Below, piece after piece: positions 43,876-52,515 of a stretch of 64,000 bases of DNA. The translations under genes and the position numbers were made by a program. The stretch's first letter is position 1, and the number at the start of each line of letters is the position of its first letter. Under the pieces are notes generated by a model, which did no database searches, was not told the origin of the DNA, and was given only the letters and a program-made list of their open reading frames with translations. The DNA is from Lysobacteraceae bacterium P (GTDB taxonomy: Bacteria; Pseudomonadota; Gammaproteobacteria; Xanthomonadales; Xanthomonadaceae). Where the stretch lies: contig SCOX01000010.1 in assembly GCA_005503055.1 (NCBI GenBank), positions 92,596-156,595 of the forward strand, given 5' to 3'.

Positions 43876-45345
43876 ATGGCCAAGAGCAAGAACAAGCGCG
43901 CGCGCCAGGGCTTGAAGTCGAGCTACCCCTACTACCTCGCCAATAGCCCGGTCGCCGCGAACACCGACCTGCCCGTGCTCGACAAATACAGCGGCCAGCG
44001 CGCCACGCGCGTGGCGTTCGCCGATGCCACGGCGGTGCGCAAGGCCATCGTCGCCGGCTATCAGGCGCGCGAGGCCACGGCCGCCTTTCCTCCCGACGCG
44101 CGCCGCGACGTACTCGAACACTGCGTGCGCCGTTTCACCGAACGCTTCGACGAACTCGCCCTGGCGCTGTGCATCGAGGCCGGCAAGCCGATCCGCGATG
44201 CGCGTGGCGAAGTCACGCGACTGATCGACACTTTCCGCATCGCCGCGGGCGAAGCCACGCGCATCGGCGGCGAGCTGATCGAGATGCAGATCTCGCCGCG
44301 CACGCGCGGATACCGCGGCATGGTCAAACGCGTCCCCGTGGGGCTGTGCAGCTTCATCACGCCGTTCAACTTTCCGTTGAACCTCGTCGCGCACAAGGTT
44401 GCGCCGGCGATCGCCGCGGGCTGCCCGTTCGTGCTCAAACCGTCGGAGAAGACGCCTATCGGCGCGCTCATCATCGGCGAAGTGCTCGCCGAGACGGACC
44501 TTCCCAAGGGCGCGTTCTCCGTGCTCGCGTGCAGCAACGACGACGCCGCGCAACTGGTCGAGGACGAGCGCATCGCGCTGCTGAGCTTCACCGGCGGCCT
44601 GGTCGGTTGGGATCTCAAGGCGCGTGCGGGACGCAAGCGGGTCACCCTCGAACTGGGCGGCAACGCGGCATGCATCGTCGACGAGGATCCCGGCGTCTCG
44701 CTCGACCACGTCGTCGAACGGCTGGTGTTCGGCGCGTACTACCAGAGCGGCCAGAGCTGCATCAGCGTGCAGCGCATCTACGCGCACGCCGCGGTGTACG
44801 AAAAGCTGCGCAAGAAGCTCAAGGCCGCCGTTTCGCAGCTGCACATGGGCGATCCGCGCGACGAGAGCACCTTCATCGGCCCGATGATCGACGAGAACGC
44901 CGCCAAGCGCGTGGATGCGTGGGTCGCCGCCGCGCGCAAGGGCGGCGCGAAGCGGTTGGCCGGCGGCGATCGCGTGGGCAACATGGTGCCGGCGACGTTG
45001 CTCGAGAACGTCCCGCACGACGGCGACCTGTATCGAAAGGAAGCCTTCGCGCCGGTGGCGCTGATGGAACCGTTCGACGACTTCGAGCAGGCGCTCGACC
45101 TCGTCAACGACAGCGACTTCGGCCTGCAAGCCGGTGTCTTCACCGGGCGACTCGAACACGCGATGCGCGCTTGGGACCGGCTCGAGGTCGGGGGCGTGAT
45201 CGTCGGCGACGTGCCGAGCTTCCGGGTCGACAACATGCCCTATGGCGGCGTGAAGCACTCCGGCGTGGGCCGCGAGGGCGTGCGCAGCGCCATCGAGGAC
45301 ATGACCGAGCCGCGCCTGCTGGTGATCCGCGACCCGGCGCGCTGA
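43876..45345 (+). CDS. Aldehyde dehydrogenase family protein
   Basis: A 489-residue NAD(P)-dependent aldehyde dehydrogenase. Catalytic Cys is in YYQSGQSCISVQRIY near residue 293, the Glu in VTLELGGNAACIV near 260, and the cofactor site in CSFITPFNFPLNLV near 160. The closing GGVKHSGVGREG is typical. Basic N-terminus (KSKNKRARQG). Resembles glyceraldehyde-3-phosphate or phosphonoacetaldehyde dehydrogenase-type groups, but the substrate is not clear. GGGAG precedes the start. It stands alone between xseA and the VWA lipoprotein gene. Confidence 0.88.
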   Translation: MAKSKNKRARQGLKSSYPYYLANSPVAANTDLPVLDKYSGQRATRVAFADATAVRKAIVAGYQAREATAAFPPDARRDVLEHCVRRFTERFDELALALCIEAGKPIRDARGEVTRLIDTFRIAAGEATRIGGELIEMQISPRTRGYRGMVKRVPVGLCSFITPFNFPLNLVAHKVAPAIAAGCPFVLKPSEKTPIGALIIGEVLAETDLPKGAFSVLACSNDDAAQLVEDERIALLSFTGGLVGWDLKARAGRKRVTLELGGNAACIVDEDPGVSLDHVVERLVFGAYYQSGQSCISVQRIYAHAAVYEKLRKKLKAAVSQLHMGDPRDESTFIGPMIDENAAKRVDAWVAAARKGGAKRLAGGDRVGNMVPATLLENVPHDGDLYRKEAFAPVALMEPFDDFEQALDLVNDSDFGLQAGVFTGRLEHAMRAWDRLEVGGVIVGDVPSFRVDNMPYGGVKHSGVGREGVRSAIEDMTEPRLLVIRDPAR

Positions 45346-45420
45346 GGTCGCGCACAGCGCTCAACCCCGTTCGCGCAGGACGTGCGTTCAGTACCGGCGA
45401 CCCAACCACGGAGCTCGCCG

Positions 45421-47157
45421 ATGAACCGCACCCGCCACGCCCCTACGCTGTTGTTCGCTGCCGTCATCGCTGCGCTCGCCGGCTGCCGCAGCACCTCCAC
45501 CCCAGGCGAACAGGCCGACGCCGAAACGCGCGCCAAGCGTGAAGACGCCCATCTCGCGCAGGCCAAGCACATCGCGCCACCAGCCCAAGCACCGGCACTG
45601 GACCGTATCGAGGTCAGCGGCAACCGTGTCGATGCACCGGCCGTGCCTCCGGCGCCGATGGCGATGCGCGAGTCCGCCGCGGCCATGATGTTCGTGCCGC
45701 AGCGACAGGTCTCGCCTGCCAACACCGAGAACTACGCCAAGCGCACCGACAACCCGGTGCAGCGCGCCGCCGAACAACCGGTCTCCACCTTCTCCATCGA
45801 CGTGGACACCGGCAGCTACGCCAACGTGCGCCGCATGTTGAACGACGGCGAGCGCCCGCCGAGCGATGCCGTGCGTGCGGAGGAGTTCATCAACTACTTC
45901 GACTACGGCCATCCCGCGCCCAGCTCGCGCGAAACGCCGTTCCGCGTCACCACCGAACTCGCCCCGGCGCCGTGGAACGCGCAGCGCCAGTTGCTGATGA
46001 TCGGCATCAAGGGCTACGACGTGCCCAAGGCGGCGCTGGCGCCGGCCAACCTGGTGTTCCTGATCGACACCTCCGGCTCGATGCAGGATCCCGACAAGCT
46101 GCCGCTGGTGAAGCAGGCGCTGCGCCAACTGGTGCCGCAGTTGCGCGCGCAGGACCGCGTGTCGATGGTCGTCTACGCAGGCAGCGCCGGCCTCGTCCTG
46201 CCGCCCACGCCGGGCGACCGTCACGGCGAAATCCTCGCCGCACTCGATCGGCTCGAGGCCGGCGGCAGCACCAACGGCGGTGACGGCATCCGTCTGGCGT
46301 ACGCGATGGCGAAGCAGAGTTTCGTCGAAGGCGGGGCGAATCGCGTGATCCTCGCCACCGACGGCGACTTCAACGTCGGCACCGTCGACCAGAACGCACT
46401 GGAAACCCTCGTCGCCGAGCAGCGCAAGAGCGGCATCGCCCTGACCACGCTCGGCTTCGGCACCGGCAACTACAACGACGAGATGGCCGAACGCCTGGCC
46501 GATGTGGGCGACGGCAACCACGCCTACATCGACAGTGTGCGCGAAGCGCGCAAGGTGCTCGTGCAGCAGATGGGCGGCACCCTGTTGACCATCGCGCGCG
46601 ACGTGAAGATCCAGGTGGAGTTCAACCCGGCGCAGGTAGCCGAATATCGCCTGATCGGTTACGAGAACCGGCTGCTCCAGCGCGAGGACTTCGCCAACGA
46701 CAAGGTCGATGCGGGCGATATCGGCGCCGGCCACCAGGTCACGGCGCTCTACGAAATCACGCCCGCCGGTTCGTCCGCGCAACGCATCGCGCCGCTGCGG
46801 TATGGCGCGGACAGCAAGCAACCCGGCAAGGCGCCTGCAGGCGAAATCGCCCACCTGCGCCTGCGCTACAAGTTGCCGGCACAGGACAGCAGCCGCTTGA
46901 TCGAAACGCCGATCCTCGCCTCGACGCTCACGCGCACGCCAAGCCACTCGTTGCGCTTCGCCAGCGCGGTAGCAGGCTTCGCCGACGCGCTGCGCGGCGG
47001 CGAGCGCATGGATGGCTGGAGCTGGGAGGCGATCATCGCCTCCGCGCGTGCCGCGCGCGGCGACGACCCGCGCGGCGAGCGCGCTGAGATGATCCAGTTG
47101 ATGGATGCCGCGCGGCAGACGTCCGCAGGCGGCGAGCGCGTCGGCGTCAGCCGGTGA
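45421..47157 (+). CDS. VWA-domain lipoprotein (YfbK-like)
   Basis: A 578-residue predicted lipoprotein (lipobox ALAGC near residue 20). After a linker comes an N-terminal VWF-associated region (STFSIDVDTGSYANVRRML), a von Willebrand A domain with intact metal site (LVFLIDTSGSMQ near 220, GGSTNGGDG near 285, ATDGDF near 318) and a C-terminal DUF3520-like domain. The linker has LDRIEVSGNRVDAP, a motif also in the anti-sigma-like protein downstream and like the plug start of TonB receptors. It overlaps the opposite-strand GGDEF-EAL gene by 11 bp at the tail. Confidence 0.88.
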   Translation: MNRTRHAPTLLFAAVIAALAGCRSTSTPGEQADAETRAKREDAHLAQAKHIAPPAQAPALDRIEVSGNRVDAPAVPPAPMAMRESAAAMMFVPQRQVSPANTENYAKRTDNPVQRAAEQPVSTFSIDVDTGSYANVRRMLNDGERPPSDAVRAEEFINYFDYGHPAPSSRETPFRVTTELAPAPWNAQRQLLMIGIKGYDVPKAALAPANLVFLIDTSGSMQDPDKLPLVKQALRQLVPQLRAQDRVSMVVYAGSAGLVLPPTPGDRHGEILAALDRLEAGGSTNGGDGIRLAYAMAKQSFVEGGANRVILATDGDFNVGTVDQNALETLVAEQRKSGIALTTLGFGTGNYNDEMAERLADVGDGNHAYIDSVREARKVLVQQMGGTLLTIARDVKIQVEFNPAQVAEYRLIGYENRLLQREDFANDKVDAGDIGAGHQVTALYEITPAGSSAQRIAPLRYGADSKQPGKAPAGEIAHLRLRYKLPAQDSSRLIETPILASTLTRTPSHSLRFASAVAGFADALRGGERMDGWSWEAIIASARAARGDDPRGERAEMIQLMDAARQTSAGGERVGVSR

Positions 47158-50059
47158 CGGCGAGCCGCAACGGTGCAACGTGGGTGCGTTCGGCCGGATA
47201 GCCGAACAGGTAGCCCTGGCCGTAGGTACAGCCCAGCTCGCGCAGCGTCGCGCGCTGGGCTTCGTTTTCCACGCCCTCACCAATGGTGTGGATGCCCAGC
47301 GTGCCGGCCAGCGCCTGGATCGCGCGCACCACCGCCACGCTTTCGGGCTGCGTGTCGCCGACCAGGCCGGAAACGAAACTCTGGTCGATCTTCAGGCATT
47401 CGATCGGGAAACGGTGCAGGTACGACAGCGCCGAGAACCCGGTACCGAAATCGTCCAACTGCGCCAACACGCCGTGGCTGCGCAAGGTGCGCAGCATGCG
47501 CAGCGCGCGCGGCACGTCGTCGAGCAGCGCCACTTCGGTGATCTCGATGCGCAGCCGGTGCGGGTCCGCGCCGGCCTGGTCGATCATGCGCAACAGGCGG
47601 TCGGCGAAGTCCGACGATCGGAAATGGCGCGGCGAGACGTTGACGGAAATGTAGCCTTCGCCGCCGCGCGCCAGTTCGTCCATCACCTGCTTGTAGAGGA
47701 TCCAGTCGACTTCCTCGATCAGGCCGCTGTCCTCGCCCACGCCGATGAACTCGCTGGGCGTGAGCAGCCCGCGGCGCTCGTGGCGCCAGCGCAGCAGCGC
47801 TTCGTGGCCGATCACGCGATGGTCGTCCAGGCGCACGATGGGCTGATAGAACGCGACGAAACCGTCACCGTTGATGGCGCGGCGCAGGTCGGCTTCCAGA
47901 TCGAGGATGCGCACGGCCTCCTCGCGCATCGCTTCGTCGAACACGGCGCAGCGGTCGCGACCGGCGGACTTGGCGCGGTACATCGCGGCGTCGGCATCGC
48001 GCAGCAGTTCGGCACCGGTGCGGTAACGGGGGTGCCACAACGCGATGCCCAGGCTCGCCGACGGGAACACTTCGCGACCGGCGATCCAGCATGGCTCACC
48101 GAGCGCCCGCAGCACGCGCTGCGCGAGTTCCTCGGCGACCTGCGGACCGTCGATGTCCTCGATCAGGATCGCGTATTCGTCACCGCCCAGACGCGCGACG
48201 GTGTCGCCGGTGCGCACCGCGTCGACGATGCGGCGGCCGGTCTCGATCAGCAACTCGTCGCCGGCGGAATGGCCGACCGAATCGTTGACCAGCTTGAAAC
48301 GGTCCAGGTCGAGGAACAGCACCGCGAAGGTGCGCTGCGAATCGCTCTGCGCCTTGGCGATGGCGTGCGACAGGCGGTCCAGCAGCTGGCTGCGGTTCGG
48401 CAGGCCGGTGAGCGCGTCGTGCGTGGCCTGGTGGGTGAGCTGCTGCTCCACCCGCAGGCGCTCGCCGATCTGCGAGAGCAGTTCCGCATTGGCCTGGGCG
48501 AGTTCGCGCGTGCGCGAGTCCACCCGCTGTTCCAGTTCCGCGTGCGCGGAAATCAGGCGGTCCTGCGACTGCTTGCGGGCCAGGCCGATCGAGATGTGAT
48601 GCGCGACGAAGGTGAGCAGTTCCTGGTCGCGAACGCTGAAGTTGATCGCCGGCGAATAGCTCTGGACGGTGATCACGCCGACCACCGATTCGTTGCGGAA
48701 CAGCGGCACGCCGAGCCAGCAGTGCGCCAGCGAACCGCGGCTGCGCACCAGGCCCTGCGACTCCAGCGCGGCGATGCGCTTGCGGTCGGCCAGCAGCGGG
48801 CGGCCGCGCGCGATCACGTATTCGGTTAGGCCCGAGGTCAGCTTGCGCGTCTCGCGGGCAGCATCGCGTTCGTCGATGGAGTACGGGAATTCCAGCCGTT
48901 CGCCGTCCTCGGTAAGCAGCGCGATGTAGAAGTTGCGCGCGTACAGCAGATCGCTGACGACGTCGTGCACCTGCGTGTAGAAGCGTTCCAGTGTTTCGGA
49001 CGTGATCGACAACTCGGCGATGCGGAACAGCGCGCGCTGCAGCCGTTCTGCGCGCTGGCGCTCGATGATCTCGGCCTGCAGGTCGCGGTTGCTCAGCTGC
49101 AGCGCCTGGGTGCGCTCCTCGACACGGCGTTCGAGCTCCTCACGCGCATGGAAGCGGTCCAGCGCGGTGAGGATGTGCTGGGCGACGAAGGCCAGCAGTG
49201 CGCGCTCTTCTTCGCCATAGACGTCGGGACGGTCGTAGCTCTGCACCACGATCGCACCGCAGATGCGGTCGTCGCGGCGCATCGGCACGCCCAGCCAGTC
49301 CTCGCTGTCCGGACCGTGCTGGATGTCGCGCGCCACGCCCAGGCGCTCGCGGATTTCGGCGGACGGACCTTGCAGCGGTTCGCCGTGGCGCAGCAGAGCG
49401 ACGGTCACGCTGTTGGGCATCTCCTCGATGGGGATGTCGCGCTCGGGCTCGGCGATGTAGGTGTCGCGCTGGTCGGCGAAGTACAGGAAGCGCAACGAGT
49501 CGCGCACGTCGTCGTACAGCACGATGTACAGATTGGCCGCGTACATCAGGCCGGCGACGACGGTGTGGATCCGGCGCAGCATGTCGGCCAGTTCGAGATC
49601 CGAGCCAGCCAGGTCGGCGATCTCGAACAGCGCCTGCTGCAGGCGTTCGGATTTCTCCAGCGACTCGGCGCGCGCCAGCGTGCGCAGGGCGACCAGGTGC
49701 GCGCCGATCACGATCCGCGCCAGCGCCACCCACATCGAGCGGGTGTCCCCGTCCAGCGGCGTCGGGAGTTGCGCGGCGATGGCGACGCGCACGCCTTCGT
49801 TGGTGGTCCAGCAGGCTTCGATGCGCTGGGAGTGCTGACCCAGGGGATCACGCCCGAGCAGCGATTCGGCCCGATTGGCCAGGGCGCTGGTCGCGCCCAT
49901 GGACGCCGACCCTGCGACGGCACCGCCATGCGGTTCGCGCCACAGTACCGCCACCTCGGAGCCGGCCGGCAGCGCTTCCTGCAGGGTGTCCGCGAGCGCG
50001 TCCCGCCCGCTACGGGCGTCGACGATTCTCACGGCCTTTGGCCTGGTGCGAGTGGACAC
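47147..50059 (-). CDS. GAF-GAF-GGDEF-EAL cyclic-di-GMP protein
   Basis: A 970-residue cytosolic protein. Two GAF domains (about 165-315 and 355-510) are each followed by a coiled-coil linker (REELERRVEERTQAL; AHAELEQRVDSRTRELAQ). GGDEF (about 560-725) keeps the active GGDEY near 625, and EAL (about 740-960) keeps GHEALLRW near 750, VNVSP, DDFGTG and EGVE, so both activities look possible. No membrane segment is visible. The start is a GTG without a strong ribosome-binding site. Divergent from the sigma factor gene. Confidence 0.92.
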   Translation of the reverse strand: MSTRTRPKAVRIVDARSGRDALADTLQEALPAGSEVAVLWREPHGGAVAGSASMGATSALANRAESLLGRDPLGQHSQRIEACWTTNEGVRVAIAAQLPTPLDGDTRSMWVALARIVIGAHLVALRTLARAESLEKSERLQQALFEIADLAGSDLELADMLRRIHTVVAGLMYAANLYIVLYDDVRDSLRFLYFADQRDTYIAEPERDIPIEEMPNSVTVALLRHGEPLQGPSAEIRERLGVARDIQHGPDSEDWLGVPMRRDDRICGAIVVQSYDRPDVYGEEERALLAFVAQHILTALDRFHAREELERRVEERTQALQLSNRDLQAEIIERQRAERLQRALFRIAELSITSETLERFYTQVHDVVSDLLYARNFYIALLTEDGERLEFPYSIDERDAARETRKLTSGLTEYVIARGRPLLADRKRIAALESQGLVRSRGSLAHCWLGVPLFRNESVVGVITVQSYSPAINFSVRDQELLTFVAHHISIGLARKQSQDRLISAHAELEQRVDSRTRELAQANAELLSQIGERLRVEQQLTHQATHDALTGLPNRSQLLDRLSHAIAKAQSDSQRTFAVLFLDLDRFKLVNDSVGHSAGDELLIETGRRIVDAVRTGDTVARLGGDEYAILIEDIDGPQVAEELAQRVLRALGEPCWIAGREVFPSASLGIALWHPRYRTGAELLRDADAAMYRAKSAGRDRCAVFDEAMREEAVRILDLEADLRRAINGDGFVAFYQPIVRLDDHRVIGHEALLRWRHERRGLLTPSEFIGVGEDSGLIEEVDWILYKQVMDELARGGEGYISVNVSPRHFRSSDFADRLLRMIDQAGADPHRLRIEITEVALLDDVPRALRMLRTLRSHGVLAQLDDFGTGFSALSYLHRFPIECLKIDQSFVSGLVGDTQPESVAVVRAIQALAGTLGIHTIGEGVENEAQRATLRELGCTYGQGYLFGYPAERTHVAPLRLAVTG

Positions 50060-50228
50060 TGCGGAAAGAACCCCTGGCTGGACGGGGCAGGATAGCGCGG
50101 CAATTCGCCCACGTGCTCAACCCCATCCAGAACTGCGACCCGTTCGTCTGAATATGAATGTCGCGACATGGGACCTTCCCGCCCCCGCCTGCTTCACGCC
50201 GACGCCCGCACCCCGTACGCTGCCGCGC

Positions 50229-50783
50229 ATGAATGCGGGCGCGGACACCGACGACGACGTACTGATGCTGGCCTGGGCGGCCGGCGACGCGGCGTCGTTC
50301 GAGCTGCTCTACGCCCGGCACCGGGGTCCGCTGTACCGCTTCCTGCTGCGGCAGTTGCGCGATCCGGCGCTGGCCGACGAGTTCTTCCAGGATGTCTGGC
50401 AGCGCGTCATCGCCGCCCGCCATGGCTGGAAGCCCGAGGCCGCGTTCAGGACCTGGCTCTTCCGCATCGCCCACAATCGCCTCGGCGATCATTGGCGCGG
50501 CCTGAAGCACCGACCGCCCGCCCCTGGCGATGCCGACGAACGCGCCGAGCGCGTGCCCGACCCGAGCAGCCCGGAGCGCGAGCTGTCGGAATTCGAACAA
50601 CGCCGCCGCCTGCAATTGGCCATCGAGGAATTGCCCGAGGAGCAGCGCGAAGTGGTGCTGCTGCGACTGGAGCAGGAACTGAGCCTGGAGGAGATCGGCG
50701 CCATCACCGGCGTCGGCCGGGAAACCGTCAAGTCGCGGCTTCGCTACGCGATGGACAAGCTGCGCGCGAGATTGAACGAATGA
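50229..50783 (+). CDS. ECF-type RNA polymerase sigma factor
   Basis: A 184-residue sigma-70-family factor. Region 2 is DAASFELLYARHRGPLYRFL with FQDVWQRV near residue 55, and region 4 is ELPEEQREVVLLRLEQELS followed by the helix-turn-helix GAITGVGRETVKSRLRYAMDKLR. An earlier ATG at 50154 is possible. Its stop overlaps the next start by 4 bp (ATGA), and that gene encodes a membrane protein with an anti-sigma layout, so the pair is probably an envelope-response unit. Confidence 0.92.
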   Translation: MNAGADTDDDVLMLAWAAGDAASFELLYARHRGPLYRFLLRQLRDPALADEFFQDVWQRVIAARHGWKPEAAFRTWLFRIAHNRLGDHWRGLKHRPPAPGDADERAERVPDPSSPERELSEFEQRRRLQLAIEELPEEQREVVLLRLEQELSLEEIGAITGVGRETVKSRLRYAMDKLRARLNE

Positions 50784-51838
50784 GTCGCCCCGAACAGGAA
50801 CCGCTGAGCCCGGAAGAACGCGCACTGGCCGACCGCCTGGCGCGACTGGGCGCGCACGAGGGTCCGTCGCCTGCGCTCGACGCGAAGATCCTGGCGGCCG
50901 CGCATGCTGCGGTCGCGGCCCCGACGCGTCGTCGGCGCCGCTGGCTCGGACTGACCGCGGTCCCGGGCGGCCTGATCACCGGCGCGGGCATGGCCGCGGC
51001 GCTGGTGGTGGTGGTCGGCGTGGTGTGGCAACTGCGGCCGTCCGATCCCGTGCCGCAGCCCGCCCGAAGCGAAGGCGACATCGCCTACGTCACGGGCCAG
51101 ATGATCGAGCGCCCGCAGCCGGTGGTGGCCCCGCCGCCTCCGCCGTTGGCCGATGCCGCCGCGCCGGCCAGAGCATTGAATCCGCCCCCGGCGAAGCGTG
51201 CCGCGGTGCTGGCGCAGCGCGAGATCGCGCCAGCGCCGGTGACGGACGCTGACGAAGCGGAGGTCGCCGCCGCGCCCACACCCGCCGCGGTGGCGACCGT
51301 CGGACCGGACGAGGGACACGGGCGTCGTCGTCTCGACGCTCTCGCTCCGCAGGCCCCGACCGTGGAGGCGTATTCGGCACCGGCTCCAGCCGCTCCGGCT
51401 TTGCGCGCTGCGTCACCGACTTCGGAAGCGGCGTTGGCCTCGCAGGAAGACAACGCCCGACGCGAGGCCTTCGGCTTGTCGCGGGCACGCCAGCAGCAGC
51501 GACTCGCCGAGGAGGCGACGGCCACCGCGAAGGCGGACGCGGCCGCCAAGTCGAGCGCCGCGTCGAACACGACGCTCGACCGCATCGAAGTGACCGGCAG
51601 TCGCGTGATCGACGATTCCTCCTCCGGCTCCGGGATGTCCGACGCGACGCTCGCCGACATTCCGATCGCCGACGACGCCAAGCTCGACGAGAAGGCCTGG
51701 CTCGAACGCATCCGCCAGCGCCGCGACGCCGGCGATGCGGACGCGGCCCGCGCGAGCCTGGCGCGGTTTCGCCAGGAGCACCCGCGCACGCGCATCCCCC
51801 GCGACCTGCGCCCGCTGCTCGCCGCGCCCGCGCGATGA
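50780..51838 (+). CDS. Putative anti-sigma factor, single-pass membrane protein
   Basis: A 352-residue protein with a short cytosolic N-terminus (residues 1-55), one membrane segment (LITGAGMAAALVVVVGVVW) and a long Ala/Pro-rich periplasmic part. Near residue 270 it has TTLDRIEVTGSRVIDD, closely matching the TonB-receptor plug start and the VWA lipoprotein linker. The C-terminal helical region (DEKAWLERIRQRRDAGDADAARASL) looks TPR-like. Coupling to the sigma gene by ATGA overlap supports an anti-sigma role; no zinc-binding ZAS motif is seen. Confidence 0.75.
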   Translation: MSRPEQEPLSPEERALADRLARLGAHEGPSPALDAKILAAAHAAVAAPTRRRRRWLGLTAVPGGLITGAGMAAALVVVVGVVWQLRPSDPVPQPARSEGDIAYVTGQMIERPQPVVAPPPPPLADAAAPARALNPPPAKRAAVLAQREIAPAPVTDADEAEVAAAPTPAAVATVGPDEGHGRRRLDALAPQAPTVEAYSAPAPAAPALRAASPTSEAALASQEDNARREAFGLSRARQQQRLAEEATATAKADAAAKSSAASNTTLDRIEVTGSRVIDDSSSGSGMSDATLADIPIADDAKLDEKAWLERIRQRRDAGDADAARASLARFRQEHPRTRIPRDLRPLLAAPAR

Positions 51839-52419
51839 GCAACACCCTGGTCGCACCGACCTCGCACCTGCTCGAGGTCAAGCACAGCCGTTTCCTGGTC
51901 AACGCCGCGCCGGTCGAATCGCCCGACGACGCGCTGGCCTTCGTCGCCCGCGTCGGCGACCCGACCGCGACCCACAACTGCTGGGCGTACCGAATCGGCG
52001 GCGAGTACCGCTTCAACGACGACGGCGAACCCGCCGGCACCGCCGGCCGCCCGATCCTCGCCGCCATCGACGGCCAGGGACTGGATCGCGTGGCCGCAGT
52101 GGTCACGCGCTGGTTCGGCGGGATCAAGCTCGGCGCCGGCGGGCTGGTGCGCGCCTATGGCGGCGCCGCGGCCGAATGCCTGCGCGTGGCACCGCGGCGC
52201 GCGCTGATCGTGCATGCCGAACTGGCATTGGGATATCCCTTTGCCGACACGGGCGCCGTGCACGCGCTTGCCGCCCAGTTCGACGCGGAGAAACTGGACG
52301 AGCAGTTCGATGCCGACGGCGCCCGCTTGCGCTTGCGCATGCCGGCCGATCGCGTGGAGCTCTTGAAAGTCCGCCTGCGCGACGCCACCCGGGACCGGGT
52401 GCGCTTCCTCGATGCATGA
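51835..52419 (+). CDS. YigZ/IMPACT-family protein
   Basis: A 194-residue protein of the YigZ (UPF0029/IMPACT) family. Diagnostic stretches are ATHNCWAYRIG near residue 45, FNDDGEPAGTAGRPIL near 60, and VVTRWFGGIKLGAGGLVRAYG near 95. The C-terminal DUF1949-like half has a ferredoxin-like pattern. The family is linked to translation control in eukaryotes; its role in bacteria is uncertain. Start overlaps the anti-sigma-like gene by 4 bp. Confidence 0.92.
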   Translation: MSNTLVAPTSHLLEVKHSRFLVNAAPVESPDDALAFVARVGDPTATHNCWAYRIGGEYRFNDDGEPAGTAGRPILAAIDGQGLDRVAAVVTRWFGGIKLGAGGLVRAYGGAAAECLRVAPRRALIVHAELALGYPFADTGAVHALAAQFDAEKLDEQFDADGARLRLRMPADRVELLKVRLRDATRDRVRFLDA

Positions 52420-52515
52420 GCCGCCTTCCCCACGCGCCAGCCGGAAACTTTCGAGTTGGTTGCGCGGTCAAGTCCGCGTCCGCGAACGCCCCGCCGCCTC
52501 CATACTGCCTCCTCG

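Noticed and set aside
47105..48829. Plus-strand open frame opposite the GGDEF-EAL gene
   Set aside because: Antisense shadow typical of GC-rich coding DNA; the minus-strand product has intact domains throughout.
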